Source: Curvibacter sp. (GTDB lineage: Bacteria > Pseudomonadota > Gammaproteobacteria > Burkholderiales > Burkholderiaceae_C). From it: 64,000 nucleotides of DNA. The notes below the pieces were generated by a model. It was given only the letters and a program-made list of their open reading frames with translations. It did not search any database and was not told the DNA's origin. Both the position numbers and the translations under genes were made by a program. Shown piece after piece: positions 20,756 to 29,861 of the stretch. How positions within the stretch are numbered: the stretch's first letter is position 1; the number at the start of each line of letters is the position of its first letter. The stretch spans positions 1-64,000 of the forward strand of contig JAHRYV010000009.1 in the NCBI GenBank assembly GCA_020621965.1, given 5' to 3'.

Positions 20756-21892
20756 TTACATGGCCTGCTGCAGCATGACCCGGTAATCGTCCGCGCTGGC
20801 CAGGCGCGGGTTGGTCTTGTGGCAGTGGTCGGCCAGCGCGCCGCTGATCACGGCATCGAACTGGCTCTCGCTCACCCCCATGGCGCGCAGTCCGCTGGGC
20901 AGGCCCAGGCGGGCATTCATGTCCCGGATGGCCGCACCGATGTCGCCGGCCGAGTCCAGGCTCATGGCCTGGGCCAAACGCAGCAGGCGCGACTCCTTCT
21001 GGATGGATTCGGCGCCGGCGTTGAAGTCGATCACCGCCGGCAGGAACATGGCGTTGAGCGTGCCGTGGTGCAGACGTGGGTCGACGCCGCCCAGGCTGTG
21101 GCTCAGGGAATGCACGCAGCCCAGGCCTTTCTGGAAGGCCATGGCGCCCTGCATGCTGGCGCTCATCAGGTTCAGGCGCGCCTCGCGGTCGCTGCCGTTC
21201 CGGGTGGCGCGTTCGATGTGGGCCCAGGCCCGCTGCAGGCCGTCCAGGGCGATGCCGTCGGCCGGCGGGTTGAAGGCCGGCGCCATGAAGGTCTCCATGC
21301 AGTGCGCGATGGCGTCCATGCCGGTGGCGGCGGTGAGCTTGGGCGGCAGGCCCAGCGTGAGCTCCGGGTCGCAGATGGCGGTCTTGGGCACCAGAAACCA
21401 GGAATGGAAACCCAGCTTGCGGCCGTCGTCGACGATCACGATGGCGCCGCGTGCCACCTCGCTGCCGGTGCCGGCCGTGGTGGGCACGGCGATCAGCGGG
21501 GCCACGCGGTCGGTGATCCTGGTCGAGCCGCCTTCGATGGTGGCGTAGGTCTTGAGCGGGCCCTCGTGCGTGGCAGCGATCGCCACGCCCTTGGCGCAGT
21601 CGATGGCGCTGCCGCCGCCCACGGCGATCAGTCCGTCACAGCCTTGTGCCCGGTAGATGGCGGCGGCCGCGCGCACCGCGGCTTCGGTCGGGTTGGACGG
21701 GGTCTGGTCGAACACGGCGGGCTGCAGGCCGGGCAGGGCGTCCAGCGCCTTTTGCAGCAGGCCCGCAGCCTTGACACCGGCATCGGTGACGATGAGCGGG
21801 CGGCTGATGCCGCTGCGCTCGCACTCCTGTTTCAGCAGCCCGATGGCGCCGAAATCGAACTGGACCTGGGTGATGTAATAGATGAGGGCCAT
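20756..21892 (-). CDS. Iron-containing alcohol dehydrogenase
   Basis: 378 residues, normal for group III metal-dependent alcohol dehydrogenases. The NAD(P)-binding segment is GGGSAIDCAKG. Metal-ligand regions are DAIAHCMETF and HSLSHSLGGVDPRLHHGTLNA, with the His residues retained. The reaction is oxidation of a primary or secondary alcohol, or the reverse, with NAD(P). Start ATG 21892 (MALIYYITQVQF) is chosen over a longer reading to 21952. The gene is divergent from the hydrolase at 21963 with about 70 bp between the starts. Confidence 0.92.
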   Translation of the reverse strand: MALIYYITQVQFDFGAIGLLKQECERSGISRPLIVTDAGVKAAGLLQKALDALPGLQPAVFDQTPSNPTEAAVRAAAAIYRAQGCDGLIAVGGGSAIDCAKGVAIAATHEGPLKTYATIEGGSTRITDRVAPLIAVPTTAGTGSEVARGAIVIVDDGRKLGFHSWFLVPKTAICDPELTLGLPPKLTAATGMDAIAHCMETFMAPAFNPPADGIALDGLQRAWAHIERATRNGSDREARLNLMSASMQGAMAFQKGLGCVHSLSHSLGGVDPRLHHGTLNAMFLPAVIDFNAGAESIQKESRLLRLAQAMSLDSAGDIGAAIRDMNARLGLPSGLRAMGVSESQFDAVISGALADHCHKTNPRLASADDYRVMLQQAM

Positions 21893-21962
21893 GGCGTCGG
21901 GTCTCCGCGGTGTACGATTTGTGGCTACGAATCCAGCCACTTTAGCAAGCAATTCTCGCCCG

Positions 21963-22922
21963 ATGAGTCACCAACGCAACCCGCGTGCCCAGCTGACGCC
22001 AGCCATGCACCACGTGCTGGACCGCATGGCGCGCGGCCGGCAACTGCCGCTGCATGCGCTGACGCCGCAGCAGGCGCGCCAGGTCTACGAGATCGGCTCC
22101 GGCATGCTGGACATCCCCGGCCACAAGCTGGCGCGGGTGCAGGAACTGCAGATTGCGGTGCGCGACGGCCAGTCCATCGCGGCGCGCCTGTACGCGCCGG
22201 CGCAGCAGGCCCTGCCGGTGCTGCTGTATTTCCACGGCGGCGGTTTCACCATCGGCAGCGTCGCCACGCATGACGCGCTGTGCCGGCACTTGAGCCATCT
22301 GGCGCATTGCGCCGTGCTGTCGGTGGATTACCGGCTGGCGCCCGAGCACAAGTTCCCGACCGCCGCCAACGACGCCTGGGACGCGCTGCAGTGGCTGGTC
22401 GCCCAGGCCGGCGGGCTGGGACTCGATGGCACGCGGCTGGCCGTGGGCGGCGACAGCGCCGGCGGCACCCTGGCCATCGTGTGCGCCCTGCAGGCGCGCG
22501 ACGCCGGCCTGCCGCTGGCCCTGCAGCTGCTGTTCTACCCCGGCTGTGCGGCGCACCAGGACACGCCCTCGCACAAGACCTACGCGCACGGCTTCGTGCT
22601 GGAAGAGCCGCAGATCACCTATTTCTTCAACCACTATGTCAACACGCCGGCCGACCGGGACGACTGGCGATTCGCCCCGCTCAACGCGGCCGACGTCGAT
22701 GGCGTGGCGCCGGCCTGGATGGGCCTGGCCGAATGCGACCCGCTGGTGGACGAGGGCGTGCTCTACGCCGACCGGCTGCGCGCGGCCGGCGTGCCGGTGG
22801 AGCTGGAGATCTATCGCGGCGTGGTGCACGAGTTCATCAAGATGGGCCGCGCCATACCCGAAGCACTGCAGGCGCACGCCGATGCCGCCCGCGCCCTGAA
22901 ACACGCCTTCCAGACCGCATGA
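21963..22922 (+). CDS. Alpha/beta hydrolase, hormone-sensitive-lipase family
   Basis: 319-residue carboxylesterase of the HSL family: oxyanion motif YFHGGGFTIGS near residue 84, VDYRLAPEHKFP, nucleophile GGDSAGGTLA near residue 160, acid AECDPLVDEG and base VVHEFIKMG near the C-terminus. All catalytic residues are present. It hydrolyses short to medium acyl esters. Its TGA overlaps the ATG of the thioesterase-GNAT gene. Upstream in-frame ATGs at 21882 and 21891 would run into the divergent promoter and are not favoured. Confidence 0.9.
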   Translation: MSHQRNPRAQLTPAMHHVLDRMARGRQLPLHALTPQQARQVYEIGSGMLDIPGHKLARVQELQIAVRDGQSIAARLYAPAQQALPVLLYFHGGGFTIGSVATHDALCRHLSHLAHCAVLSVDYRLAPEHKFPTAANDAWDALQWLVAQAGGLGLDGTRLAVGGDSAGGTLAIVCALQARDAGLPLALQLLFYPGCAAHQDTPSHKTYAHGFVLEEPQITYFFNHYVNTPADRDDWRFAPLNAADVDGVAPAWMGLAECDPLVDEGVLYADRLRAAGVPVELEIYRGVVHEFIKMGRAIPEALQAHADAARALKHAFQTA

Positions 22923-23794
22923 CCAGACACATCGCGACCCGCGCCGACTTCCGCTTCTTCCATCGCCTGCGCGTGCGCTGGGCCGAGGTGGACATGCAGA
23001 AGATCGTCTTCAACGCCCACTACCTGATGTATCTGGACACCGCCATCAGCGACTACTGGCGCGTGCTGGCCTTGCCCTACGAGGCCGCCATGCAGCAGCT
23101 CGGCGGCGACCTTTATGTGAAGAAGTCCGCCCTCGAATACCACGCCTCGGCCCGCTTCGACGACCAGCTCGACATCGGCCTGAAATGCGAGCGCATCGGC
23201 AACTCGTCGCTCCAGTTCCGTGGTGGCGTGTTCCGCGGCGATCAGCTGCTGGTGGCAGGCGAACTGGTCTACGTCTACGCCGATCCGGCGACGCAGAAGT
23301 CCCAGCCCGTGCCGCAGGCGCTGCGCGACACGCTAACGGGCTACGAGGCTGGCGAGACCATGGCCGAGATCCGCCTGGGGGCCTGGGAGCAGCTGGGCGA
23401 GGCCGCGCGCATCGTGCGCACCGAGGTCTTTCTGCAGGAGCAGCAGATTCCATTGGAACTGGAGTGGGATGCGGATGACGCCACGGCCCTGCACGCGGTG
23501 GCCTACAACCGTCTGGGCATGCCGGTGGCCACCGGGCGCCTGCTGCAGCACGCGCCGGCGGTGGCGCGCATCGGCCGCATGGCCGTCACACGCGTGCTGC
23601 GCGGCAGCGGCCTGGGGCGCGAGCTGCTGCAGTCACTGCTGCAGGTGGCGGCGCGGCGCGGCGACCGCGAGGTCCTGTTGCACGCCCAGCGCAGCGCCGA
23701 GGCCTTTTACGCGCAGCAGGGTTTCGTGGTCCGCGGCCAGCCTTTCGAGGAGGCCGGCATCCCGCACATCGAAATGGCGCGGCCGCTGGTCTAG
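22919..23794 (+). CDS. YbgC-like thioesterase fused to a GNAT acetyltransferase
   Basis: 291 residues in two domains. Residues ~10-135 are a 4-hydroxybenzoyl-CoA thioesterase/YbgC hotdog, with VRWAEVDMQKIVFNAHYLMY holding the catalytic Asp (here within EVDMQKIV) and VKKSALEYHASARFDD. Residues ~145-290 are a GNAT domain resembling ElaA: RTEVFLQEQQIPLELEWD, then IGRMAVTRVLRGSGLGRELL for acetyl-CoA binding. The two domains read through without a stop. Linking an acyl-CoA hydrolase to an acetyl-CoA-using transferase is unusual. It is translationally coupled to the hydrolase at 21963. Substrates of both halves are unknown. Confidence 0.85.
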   Translation: MTRHIATRADFRFFHRLRVRWAEVDMQKIVFNAHYLMYLDTAISDYWRVLALPYEAAMQQLGGDLYVKKSALEYHASARFDDQLDIGLKCERIGNSSLQFRGGVFRGDQLLVAGELVYVYADPATQKSQPVPQALRDTLTGYEAGETMAEIRLGAWEQLGEAARIVRTEVFLQEQQIPLELEWDADDATALHAVAYNRLGMPVATGRLLQHAPAVARIGRMAVTRVLRGSGLGRELLQSLLQVAARRGDREVLLHAQRSAEAFYAQQGFVVRGQPFEEAGIPHIEMARPLV

Positions 23795-24709
23795 TCAGAT
23801 ATCTTCGAGCAGCGGGTAGGGCAGGGGCAGCAATTGCAGCGCCGGCCCGCCGGGCTGGCCCAGCTGCAGGCTGGCCTGGGCGGCCGCGGTCTGCAGCGAG
23901 ACGATGGCATCAAAGCCGCCGCCGGGTGCGGCCGCGGCCTGCGCCACGATGCCGCAGGGCTGGCTGGCGTCGGCGGCGTCGAACACTACCTGACCGGCCT
24001 GCATCTCGGCCGCGCTGTGCGCCAGGTAACCGCGGCGCTTGAGCGTGCCGCGGAACTGGCTGCGCGCCACCACCTCCTGGCCGGGGTAGCAGCCCTTCTT
24101 GAAGTTCACACCGCCGACCGATTCGTAGTTCAGCATCTGCGGCACAAAGGCTTCGAAGATCGGCTGCGTCAGCGTGGCCACGCCGCTGCGCACCTCGCCC
24201 CAAAGCCAGTCCTCGTGACGCAACACGGGGCCGGTGGGCGCCGGGGTGCCGGCCGGGGCCAGCCACAGCGCGCGCGGGCTGCCATCGGCCGGGTAGAGAT
24301 GCACCAGGCTGGCGGCGCCGAGCTCGCTGCGTGTCCAGGGCGGGTGTGCACCCGGCGCCAGCGCCTGCACGGCATCACCGGCCAGGCCGCAGAGCACGAC
24401 CTCGCTGGTGGCGTCGCTCAGCTTGACCTTGGCACGCAAGACGAACATGGACAGGCGCTTGAGCGTGGGCGCCAGCAGGTCGCGGCTGCAGACCAGCCAG
24501 ATCTCGCCGTGGCTGCGCTTGAAGGCGATGAAGCTGGCCTGCATGCGGCCCTTGGCCGAACAGAAGGCGGCCAGCCGGGCCTCGGACAGGCCGAGCAGGG
24601 AGAAATCCTGCGTCAGTTGCCCGTGCAGGAATTTGGCCGCATCCTCGCCTTCGGCGCGGATCACGCCGAGATGGGGCAGGGCGGTTATACCGTTCAAGAT
24701 GTAACTCAT
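23795..24709 (-). CDS. ygfZ: YgfZ/GcvT-like folate-binding iron-sulfur protein
   Basis: 304 residues, close to the ~325-residue YgfZ family. The diagnostic KGCYPGQEVVAR motif, with its conserved Cys, is near residue 200, and the N-terminal folate-binding half starts with LGVIRAEGEDAAKFLHGQLTQD. YgfZ acts with tetrahydrofolate in repair or assembly of certain Fe-S enzymes, including MiaB. ATG 24709 (MSYILNG) is chosen over longer readings to 24724 and 24985. Only 46 bp separate its start from that of divergent mltG, so promoters overlap. Its stop abuts the stop of the thioesterase-GNAT gene. Confidence 0.9.
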   Translation of the reverse strand: MSYILNGITALPHLGVIRAEGEDAAKFLHGQLTQDFSLLGLSEARLAAFCSAKGRMQASFIAFKRSHGEIWLVCSRDLLAPTLKRLSMFVLRAKVKLSDATSEVVLCGLAGDAVQALAPGAHPPWTRSELGAASLVHLYPADGSPRALWLAPAGTPAPTGPVLRHEDWLWGEVRSGVATLTQPIFEAFVPQMLNYESVGGVNFKKGCYPGQEVVARSQFRGTLKRRGYLAHSAAEMQAGQVVFDAADASQPCGIVAQAAAAPGGGFDAIVSLQTAAAQASLQLGQPGGPALQLLPLPYPLLEDI

Positions 24710-24755
24710 GGGGTGAATTATCATCGTCCGCTGTACACACAGTTCTCCTAGGGTC

Positions 24756-25742
24756 GTGAAGTTCATTTCCTCGCTTTTCTTTCTTGTAGCCAGCCTGGTG
24801 TTTGCGGTCGGTGCCTGGTGGTTGCAGCATCCCCTGACCCTGAAGGCCGAACCGGCCGAAATCACCATCGATGCGGGCATGCCGGCGCGCGCCGTGGTCC
24901 AGGCCATCAACAACAGCGGTGTGCAGGTGCAGCCCCAGCTGCTGTACTGGTGGATCCGCCTGACCGGCCAGTCCCGCCAGATCAAGGCCGGCAGCTACGA
25001 GATCAGCGGCAGCCCGACGCCGCGCTCGCTGGTGGCCAGGCTGGTGCGCGGCGAGGTGGCGCAGCGCAGCGTCACCCTGCCCGAAGGCCTGACGTTTGTC
25101 CAGTGGCGTGCCCTGCTGGGCGCCGCGCCGCACCTCAAGCCGGAGATCCAGGCGCTGAGCGACGCCGACGTCATGGACAAGCTCGGCCGCCCCGGTGTGG
25201 CGCCGGAGGGCCGCTTTTTCCCCGACACCTACACCTATGCCAAGGGCTCCAGCGATCTGCTGGTGCTGCGCCGGGCCCTGCAGGAGATGGACCAGCGCCT
25301 GGCCGCGGCCTGGGCGCAGCGCGTGCCCGACAGCCCGCTCAAGAGCCCCGACCAGGCCCTGATCCTGGCCAGCATCGTCGAGAAGGAGACCGGCAGCCCC
25401 GCCGACCGCGCCCAGATCTCCGGTGTCTTCAACAACCGCCTGCGCAAGGGCATGCTGCTGCAGACCGACCCGACCGTGATCTACGGCTTGGGCGCCAAGT
25501 TCGACGGCAATCTGCGCAAGCGCGATCTGCAGACCGACACACCCTGGAACACCTACACCCGCGCCGGCCTGCCGCCCACGCCGATCGCCATGCCCGGCAT
25601 GGACGCCTTGCTGGCCGCCGTGCAGCCGGCCCAGACCGCGGCCCTGTATTTCGTCGCCCGCGGCGACGGCACCAGTGAATTCAGCGCCACGCTGCAGGAT
25701 CACAACCGCGCCGTGCGCAAATACCAGCTGGGACAGCGCTGA
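24756..25742 (+). CDS. mltG: Endolytic murein transglycosylase MltG
   Basis: 328 residues with a GTG start (MKFISSLFFLV). One N-terminal membrane helix (~4-22) is followed by a LysM-like region and the YceG catalytic domain. The catalytic Glu is in LASIVEKETGSPADR, then FNNRLRKGMLLQTDPTVIYGLG. MltG cuts nascent glycan strands and so terminates elongation, on the periplasmic face of the inner membrane. It heads the mltG-tmk-holB order common in proteobacteria; tmk follows after 3 bp. Confidence 0.95.
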   Translation: MKFISSLFFLVASLVFAVGAWWLQHPLTLKAEPAEITIDAGMPARAVVQAINNSGVQVQPQLLYWWIRLTGQSRQIKAGSYEISGSPTPRSLVARLVRGEVAQRSVTLPEGLTFVQWRALLGAAPHLKPEIQALSDADVMDKLGRPGVAPEGRFFPDTYTYAKGSSDLLVLRRALQEMDQRLAAAWAQRVPDSPLKSPDQALILASIVEKETGSPADRAQISGVFNNRLRKGMLLQTDPTVIYGLGAKFDGNLRKRDLQTDTPWNTYTRAGLPPTPIAMPGMDALLAAVQPAQTAALYFVARGDGTSEFSATLQDHNRAVRKYQLGQR

Positions 25743-25745
25743 CGC

Positions 25746-26381
25746 ATGAGTGGACTGTTCATCAGCTTCGAGGGCATCGACGGCGCCGGCAAGTCCACCC
25801 ACATCGAAGGCCTGGCCGAGGCCTTCCGTGCGCAAGGCCGCCGTGTCACGCTCACGCGTGAGCCCGGCGGCACACCGCTGGCCGAGAAGCTGCGCACGCT
25901 GGTGCTCAACGACGCCATGGACCCCATGACCGAGGCGCTGCTGGTCTTCGCCGCGCGGCGCGACCACCTGCAGCAGTTGATCGAACCGGCGCTGGCACGG
26001 GGTGATGTCGTGTTGTGTGACCGCTTTACCGACGCCACCTTTGCCTACCAGGGCGGTGGCCGTGGCTTCGATCTGGACATGCTGGGCTGGCTCGAGCGTC
26101 AGGTTCAGGCCTTGCCGGGGACAAATACGCTGCGACAACCCGAGCTGACGATCTGGTTCGACCTCGACCCGGCCATTGCCGCCCAGCGCCTGGCCGGCGC
26201 GCGTGTGCCCGACAAGTTCGAGGCCCAGCCGCTGGAATTCTTCCGCCGTGTGGCGGCCGGCTATGGCGCGCGCTTGGCGCAGGCGCCGCAACGCTTTGCC
26301 CGCATCGATGCCGCCCGCAGCCGCGAGGCGGTCTGGCTGGACGTGTTGGCCGCCGTGCGGCAAAAGAACTGGCTGTCATGA
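25746..26381 (+). CDS. tmk: Thymidylate kinase
   Basis: 211 residues. P-loop [11 protein letters not shown] is near residue 10, the DR motif is in [18 protein letters not shown], and a LID-region Arg follows in [11 protein letters not shown]. It phosphorylates dTMP to dTDP with ATP in dTTP synthesis. It overlaps holB by four bases (ATGA), indicating coupled translation. Confidence 0.96.
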   Translation: MSGLFISFEGIDGAGKSTHIEGLAEAFRAQGRRVTLTREPGGTPLAEKLRTLVLNDAMDPMTEALLVFAARRDHLQQLIEPALARGDVVLCDRFTDATFAYQGGGRGFDLDMLGWLERQVQALPGTNTLRQPELTIWFDLDPAIAAQRLAGARVPDKFEAQPLEFFRRVAAGYGARLAQAPQRFARIDAARSREAVWLDVLAAVRQKNWLS

Positions 26382-27382
26382 GCGCCGAAACCGAGCCGGC
26401 CCCCTGGATCGCGCAGCAGAGCCGCCAGCTGCTGGCCCAGCGCGGCCATGCCTGGCTGCTGCAAGGGCCTTCCGGCCTGGGCCAGTACAGCCTGGGCCTG
26501 GCCCTGGTGCGCGCCTGGCTGTGCGAACAGCCGACGGAGCAGGGCGCCTGCGGCCAGTGCCCGTCCTGCCACGCCGTCGACGTGCGCACCCAGGCCGACC
26601 TGTGCGTGCTGATGCCGGAGACCGTGATGCTGGAGCTGGGCTGGCCGCTGGACGAGAAGGCGCAGAGCGACATCGACGAGAAGAAGCGCAAGCCCAGCAA
26701 GGAAATCCGCATCGAGGCCATGCGCGACGCCATCGAATTCGCCCAGCGCACCAGCGCACGCGGCCGCGGCAAGGCCGTGCTGATCTATCCGGCCGAGCGC
26801 ATGAACCACGTCACCGCCAACGCGCTGCTCAAGACGCTGGAAGAGCCGCCCGGCGACGTGCGTTTCGTGCTCGCCAGCGAGGCGGCGCACCAGTTGCTGC
26901 CCACCATCCGCAGCCGCTGTCTGATGCACGTCATGACCTGGCCGCAGGAGCCGCAGGCGCTGGCCTGGTTGCAGCAGCAGGGCCTGCCGGCCGCCGACGG
27001 CCACACCCTGCTGCGCGCCGCCGGCGGGCGGCCCGAGGATGCGCTGCTGTTTGCGCGCTCCGGGCGCGACCCCAAGAGCTGGCGCAGCCTGCCGCGGGCC
27101 ATGCAGCGCGGGGAACTGGCGCCGGTGGCCGACTGGAGCCCGGCCCAGGTGATCGATGCCTTGCACAAGCTCTGCCACGATCTGCTGGCGCTGGGCACCG
27201 GGGCCCAGCCGCGCTATTTCGACGCGCCGGATCTGCCGGCACCACCGGCGCTGCCGGCCCTGGGCGCCTGGCAGCGCGAGCTGGTGCGCGAGGCGCGCAC
27301 GGCCGAACACCCTTTCAACACCGGGCTCATGCTCGAAGCGCTGGTCAGCCGCGCCCAGACGGCCCTAAACTCCAAGCCTTGA
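26378..27382 (+). CDS. holB: DNA polymerase III subunit delta'
   Basis: 334 residues. The first domain has the clamp-loader fold with a degenerate P-loop ([12 protein letters not shown], where the usual Lys is Gln), as expected because delta' does not bind ATP. A zinc-module CGQCPSC follows near residue 60, then [16 protein letters not shown] and the SRC motif in TIRSRC. It is the stator of the clamp loader that places the sliding clamp on DNA. The start overlaps the tmk stop. Confidence 0.94.
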   Translation: MSAETEPAPWIAQQSRQLLAQRGHAWLLQGPSGLGQYSLGLALVRAWLCEQPTEQGACGQCPSCHAVDVRTQADLCVLMPETVMLELGWPLDEKAQSDIDEKKRKPSKEIRIEAMRDAIEFAQRTSARGRGKAVLIYPAERMNHVTANALLKTLEEPPGDVRFVLASEAAHQLLPTIRSRCLMHVMTWPQEPQALAWLQQQGLPAADGHTLLRAAGGRPEDALLFARSGRDPKSWRSLPRAMQRGELAPVADWSPAQVIDALHKLCHDLLALGTGAQPRYFDAPDLPAPPALPALGAWQRELVREARTAEHPFNTGLMLEALVSRAQTALNSKP

Positions 27383-27508
27383 GCCTGACCCTGAACCTTG
27401 CGCTCCTGCGCGCGCGCCGGTGCGCCGAACGGACGCCGCCGACGCCCTGAGCCGTGCCAGACCCTGCGCAAGGCACCGCACCAGGCCCTTTGCATTCCTC
27501 CTGCCCGC

Positions 27509-28303
27509 ATGTACACCGATTCCCATTGCCACCTGAGCTTCCCGGAGCTGCGCGACGATCTGCCCCGTATCCGCGAGGCCATGGCGCAGGCCCAGGTGAC
27601 GCGGGCCCTGTGCATCTGCACCACGTTGGAGGAGTTCGACGAGGTGCATGGCCTGGCCCTGCGCCATGACAACTTCTGGGCCACCGTGGGTGTTCATCCG
27701 GACAACGAGGGCGTGACCGAGCCCACGCTGGACGACCTGCTCACGCGCGGACGCCTGCCGCGCGTGGTCGGCATCGGTGAAACCGGCCTGGACTACTACC
27801 GCCTGGGTGAGCGCAGCGTGGCCGACATGGCGTGGCAGCGCGAGCGTTTTCGCACCCACATCCGGGCCGCGCGCCAGCTGGCCAAGCCGTTGGTGATCCA
27901 CACGCGCAGCGCCTCGGACGACACGCTGGCCATCCTGCGCGCCGAGGGCGAGGATGGTTCTGCCGGCGCGGCCGGCGGCGTGTTCCACTGCTTCACCGAG
28001 ACCGCCGCTGTGGCGCGCGCCGCACTCGATCTCGGTTTCTACATCTCCTTCTCCGGCATCCTGACCTTCAAGAACGCCGAGGACTTGCGCGAGGTTGCGC
28101 GCTTCGTGCCGATGGACCGGATGCTGATCGAGACCGACAGCCCCTATCTCGCACCGGTGCCGTACCGCGGCAAGACCAACAATCCCTCCTACGTGCCCTA
28201 CGTGGCACAGCAGATTGCGTTACTCCGCCAGTGCCCGGTGGAGACGGTGGCCGACACCACCAGCCGCAACTTCGAGCGCCTGTTCGCCGGCGTCGTCGGC
28301 TAA
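27509..28303 (+). CDS. TatD-family metal-dependent hydrolase
   Basis: 264 residues. Metal ligands are visible as DSHCHLSF (HxH) at the N-terminus, GETGLDYY, then VIHTRSA, VFHCFTE and the final ETDSPYLAP. TatD/YcfH proteins are TIM-barrel hydrolases with 3'-5' exonuclease or D-aminoacyl-tRNA deacylase activity reported in different members. A tatD/ycfH gene after holB is a common arrangement. ATG 27509 (MYTDSHCH) is preferred over the upstream in-frame start at 27398, whose extra 37 residues are Arg/Pro-rich and non-conserved. Confidence 0.93.
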   Translation: MYTDSHCHLSFPELRDDLPRIREAMAQAQVTRALCICTTLEEFDEVHGLALRHDNFWATVGVHPDNEGVTEPTLDDLLTRGRLPRVVGIGETGLDYYRLGERSVADMAWQRERFRTHIRAARQLAKPLVIHTRSASDDTLAILRAEGEDGSAGAAGGVFHCFTETAAVARAALDLGFYISFSGILTFKNAEDLREVARFVPMDRMLIETDSPYLAPVPYRGKTNNPSYVPYVAQQIALLRQCPVETVADTTSRNFERLFAGVVG

Positions 28304-28452
28304 ACCCCACCTTTACGCACCATTGAGGTGCCCGGGCGGCCGCCCTATGGCCGCCGCAGCATAGCCGCGCCCACATTTGTAACCAAAACGGGGGTTCTGT
28401 TACGCAGATCGTTTCAAAATTCAAGCAGCTGTAAAAAAATGTAGATTCACTT

Positions 28453-28468
28453 TGTGAATTTGTTCACA
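28453..28468. promoter_or_regulatory. CRP/Vfr-like binding site
   Basis: TGTGA-N6-TCACA (28453-28457 and 28464-28468) is a perfect match to the 16-bp CRP core. It sits inside overlapping inverted repeats: ATTCAC (28445-28450) pairs with GTGAAT (28454-28459). It is about 100 bp upstream of the chemosensory operon in a 260-bp leader (28304-28563). The rest of that leader shows one GC-rich stem without a T-run at about 28333-28354 and an A-rich stretch at 28432-28440. CRP/Vfr proteins bind such sites when charged with cAMP; binding here is inference. Confidence 0.6.
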
Positions 28469-28489
28469 GAATGCAAGATTTTCCCCACG

Positions 28490-28517
28490 TTGCCAGGAAC
28501 TGCGGCAACGGAATACC
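28490..28517 (+). promoter_or_regulatory. Possible sigma70 promoter of the chemosensory operon
   Basis: TTGCCA (28490-28495) and AATACC (28512-28517) are spaced by 16 bp. The -10 is weak (three of six matches), as often seen at activator-dependent promoters. A start near 28523 would put the CRP-like centre (28460.5) close to -62, a class I activation position. This is a proposal from spacing only. Confidence 0.3.
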
Positions 28518-28563
28518 GAGCAAGACGGGTTCGGACAACAAGGCCTACACATGGGGAGTCGCG

Positions 28564-29430
28564 GTGAACAATGATCTGCATCAGGGCGGCATCGAGCGCA
28601 TGTATCCGCGCACGGCAGGGGCCGTGGCCGAATCGCAGGCCGCCGCATCGGTGCATGACGAGGTCGGGCCGACCCTCAAGCTGTTCGTGCGCGGCCTCGA
28701 ACGCGACGAACGCCAGCTGCTCGACGGCCTGGTCCACGTTTCCCTGCGGCGCTCCCCCCGGCTGGAAATCCTGGACGAGCGGGACGCCGGTTCAGCCGAT
28801 GTGCTGCTGATCGGCGCCACGGACCACGAGGCGGTCGCCTGGACCCAGCGGCAGGCCTGGCTGGCCGACAAGGCCGTCATCTGGATCGGTGCCGGCGAGC
28901 CGACGGCGCCGGCGCAATCCGTCATCCGGCGGCCCGTGCAGTGGTCCATCCTGCCGATGCTGCTGGCCCGTGCGCTGGAGAAAAAACCGGGCGGGGCCTG
29001 TGCCGTTTCGGGCGCCAGGGCACCGGCGCGCGCATCGGGCCTGCTGCCGTCCCGCACTTCGGCGCGCTCCGTCCTGGTAGTCGACGACAGCCTCGCCATC
29101 CGCAACCATCTGCGCTCGCTGCTGGAGGGCGAGGGCTTCGATGTGAGCTCGGTCGACACGGTGGAGTCCGCGCTCAAGGTACTGGCGCACCAGTCCTTCG
29201 CCTGCGTGCTGATGGACGTGCTGATGCCCGGCATCGATGGTTATGAAGGCTGCCGTCAGATCAAGGCACTGGCGCGCGGCGCGCGCGCGATACCGGTGGT
29301 CATGCTGACCAGCAAGACTTCACCCTTCGATCGCATCCGCGGAAAGATGGCGGGCTGCGACGCGTATCTGACCAAACCCGTCGATCCCCAGCAGCTCGGC
29401 GAGGTGCTGGCCCAGCAGCTGTTGAGCTGA
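28564..29430 (+). CDS. PilG-like response regulator with extra N-terminal domain
   Basis: 288 residues from GTG 28564, which has GGGGAG 6-7 bp upstream; an in-frame ATG at 28471 lies within the proposed promoter. The C-terminal ~120 residues are a complete receiver: VVDDS, phospho-Asp in LMDVLMPG, MLTSK and LTKPV. PVVMLTSKTSPFDRIRGKMAG resembles the matching stretch of PilG, the regulator that promotes type IV pilus extension. The first ~165 residues are a separate unrecognised domain (LKLFVRGLERDERQLLDGL) plus an Ala/Arg-rich linker. PilG itself is only about 135 residues, so this is an extended form. Confidence 0.8.
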   Translation: MNNDLHQGGIERMYPRTAGAVAESQAAASVHDEVGPTLKLFVRGLERDERQLLDGLVHVSLRRSPRLEILDERDAGSADVLLIGATDHEAVAWTQRQAWLADKAVIWIGAGEPTAPAQSVIRRPVQWSILPMLLARALEKKPGGACAVSGARAPARASGLLPSRTSARSVLVVDDSLAIRNHLRSLLEGEGFDVSSVDTVESALKVLAHQSFACVLMDVLMPGIDGYEGCRQIKALARGARAIPVVMLTSKTSPFDRIRGKMAGCDAYLTKPVDPQQLGEVLAQQLLS

Positions 29431-29457
29431 ATTCGTCAAACCACAGGAGCAAACATC

Positions 29458-29820
29458 ATGACACGCACCATCCTCATCGTCGAAGACAACGCGGCCGACC
29501 GCCAGCGCCTGGAGAAGCTGCTCGGCGAGGCCGGCTATATGGTGGCCACGGCGACCAATGGCACGCAGGCGCTGGCCTCGGTCAAGCGCAGCCGGCCCGA
29601 CGCCATCCTGATGGACGTCAACATGCCGGAGATGGACGGCTTTGCCGCCACCCGCGCGCTGCAGGGCGACGCCGAAACCAAGGGCATCCCCGTGATCCTG
29701 GTCACGGCCAAGAACCAGAAGGCTGACAAGGCCTGGGGCCAGATGCTCGGCGCCAAGGGGTATGTCACCAAGCCCTTCAGCGACGAACAGCTGCTGTCGC
29801 AGGTTCTCTCGCTGCAGTGA
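29458..29820 (+). CDS. Single-domain response regulator, PilH-like (copy 1)
   Basis: 120-residue stand-alone receiver: IVEDNAADR at the acidic pocket, phospho-Asp in ILMDVNMPEMDG, VTAKNQ and YVTKPF. The stretch NQKADKAWGQMLGAKGYVTKP is PilH-like. PilH-type proteins are thought to act as retraction regulators or phosphate sinks in the Pil-Chp pathway. It is a close paralogue of the next gene, so the operon has two. It lies 27 bp after the PilG-like gene. Confidence 0.82.
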   Translation: MTRTILIVEDNAADRQRLEKLLGEAGYMVATATNGTQALASVKRSRPDAILMDVNMPEMDGFAATRALQGDAETKGIPVILVTAKNQKADKAWGQMLGAKGYVTKPFSDEQLLSQVLSLQ

Positions 29821-29861
29821 ACGGCCAGCCGCAGCCAACGCAAACCAAGGGAGAACAACTC

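Noticed and set aside
28330-28356. Terminator after the tatD-family gene
   Set aside because: A GGCGGCC/GGCCGCC stem is present but no T-run follows.
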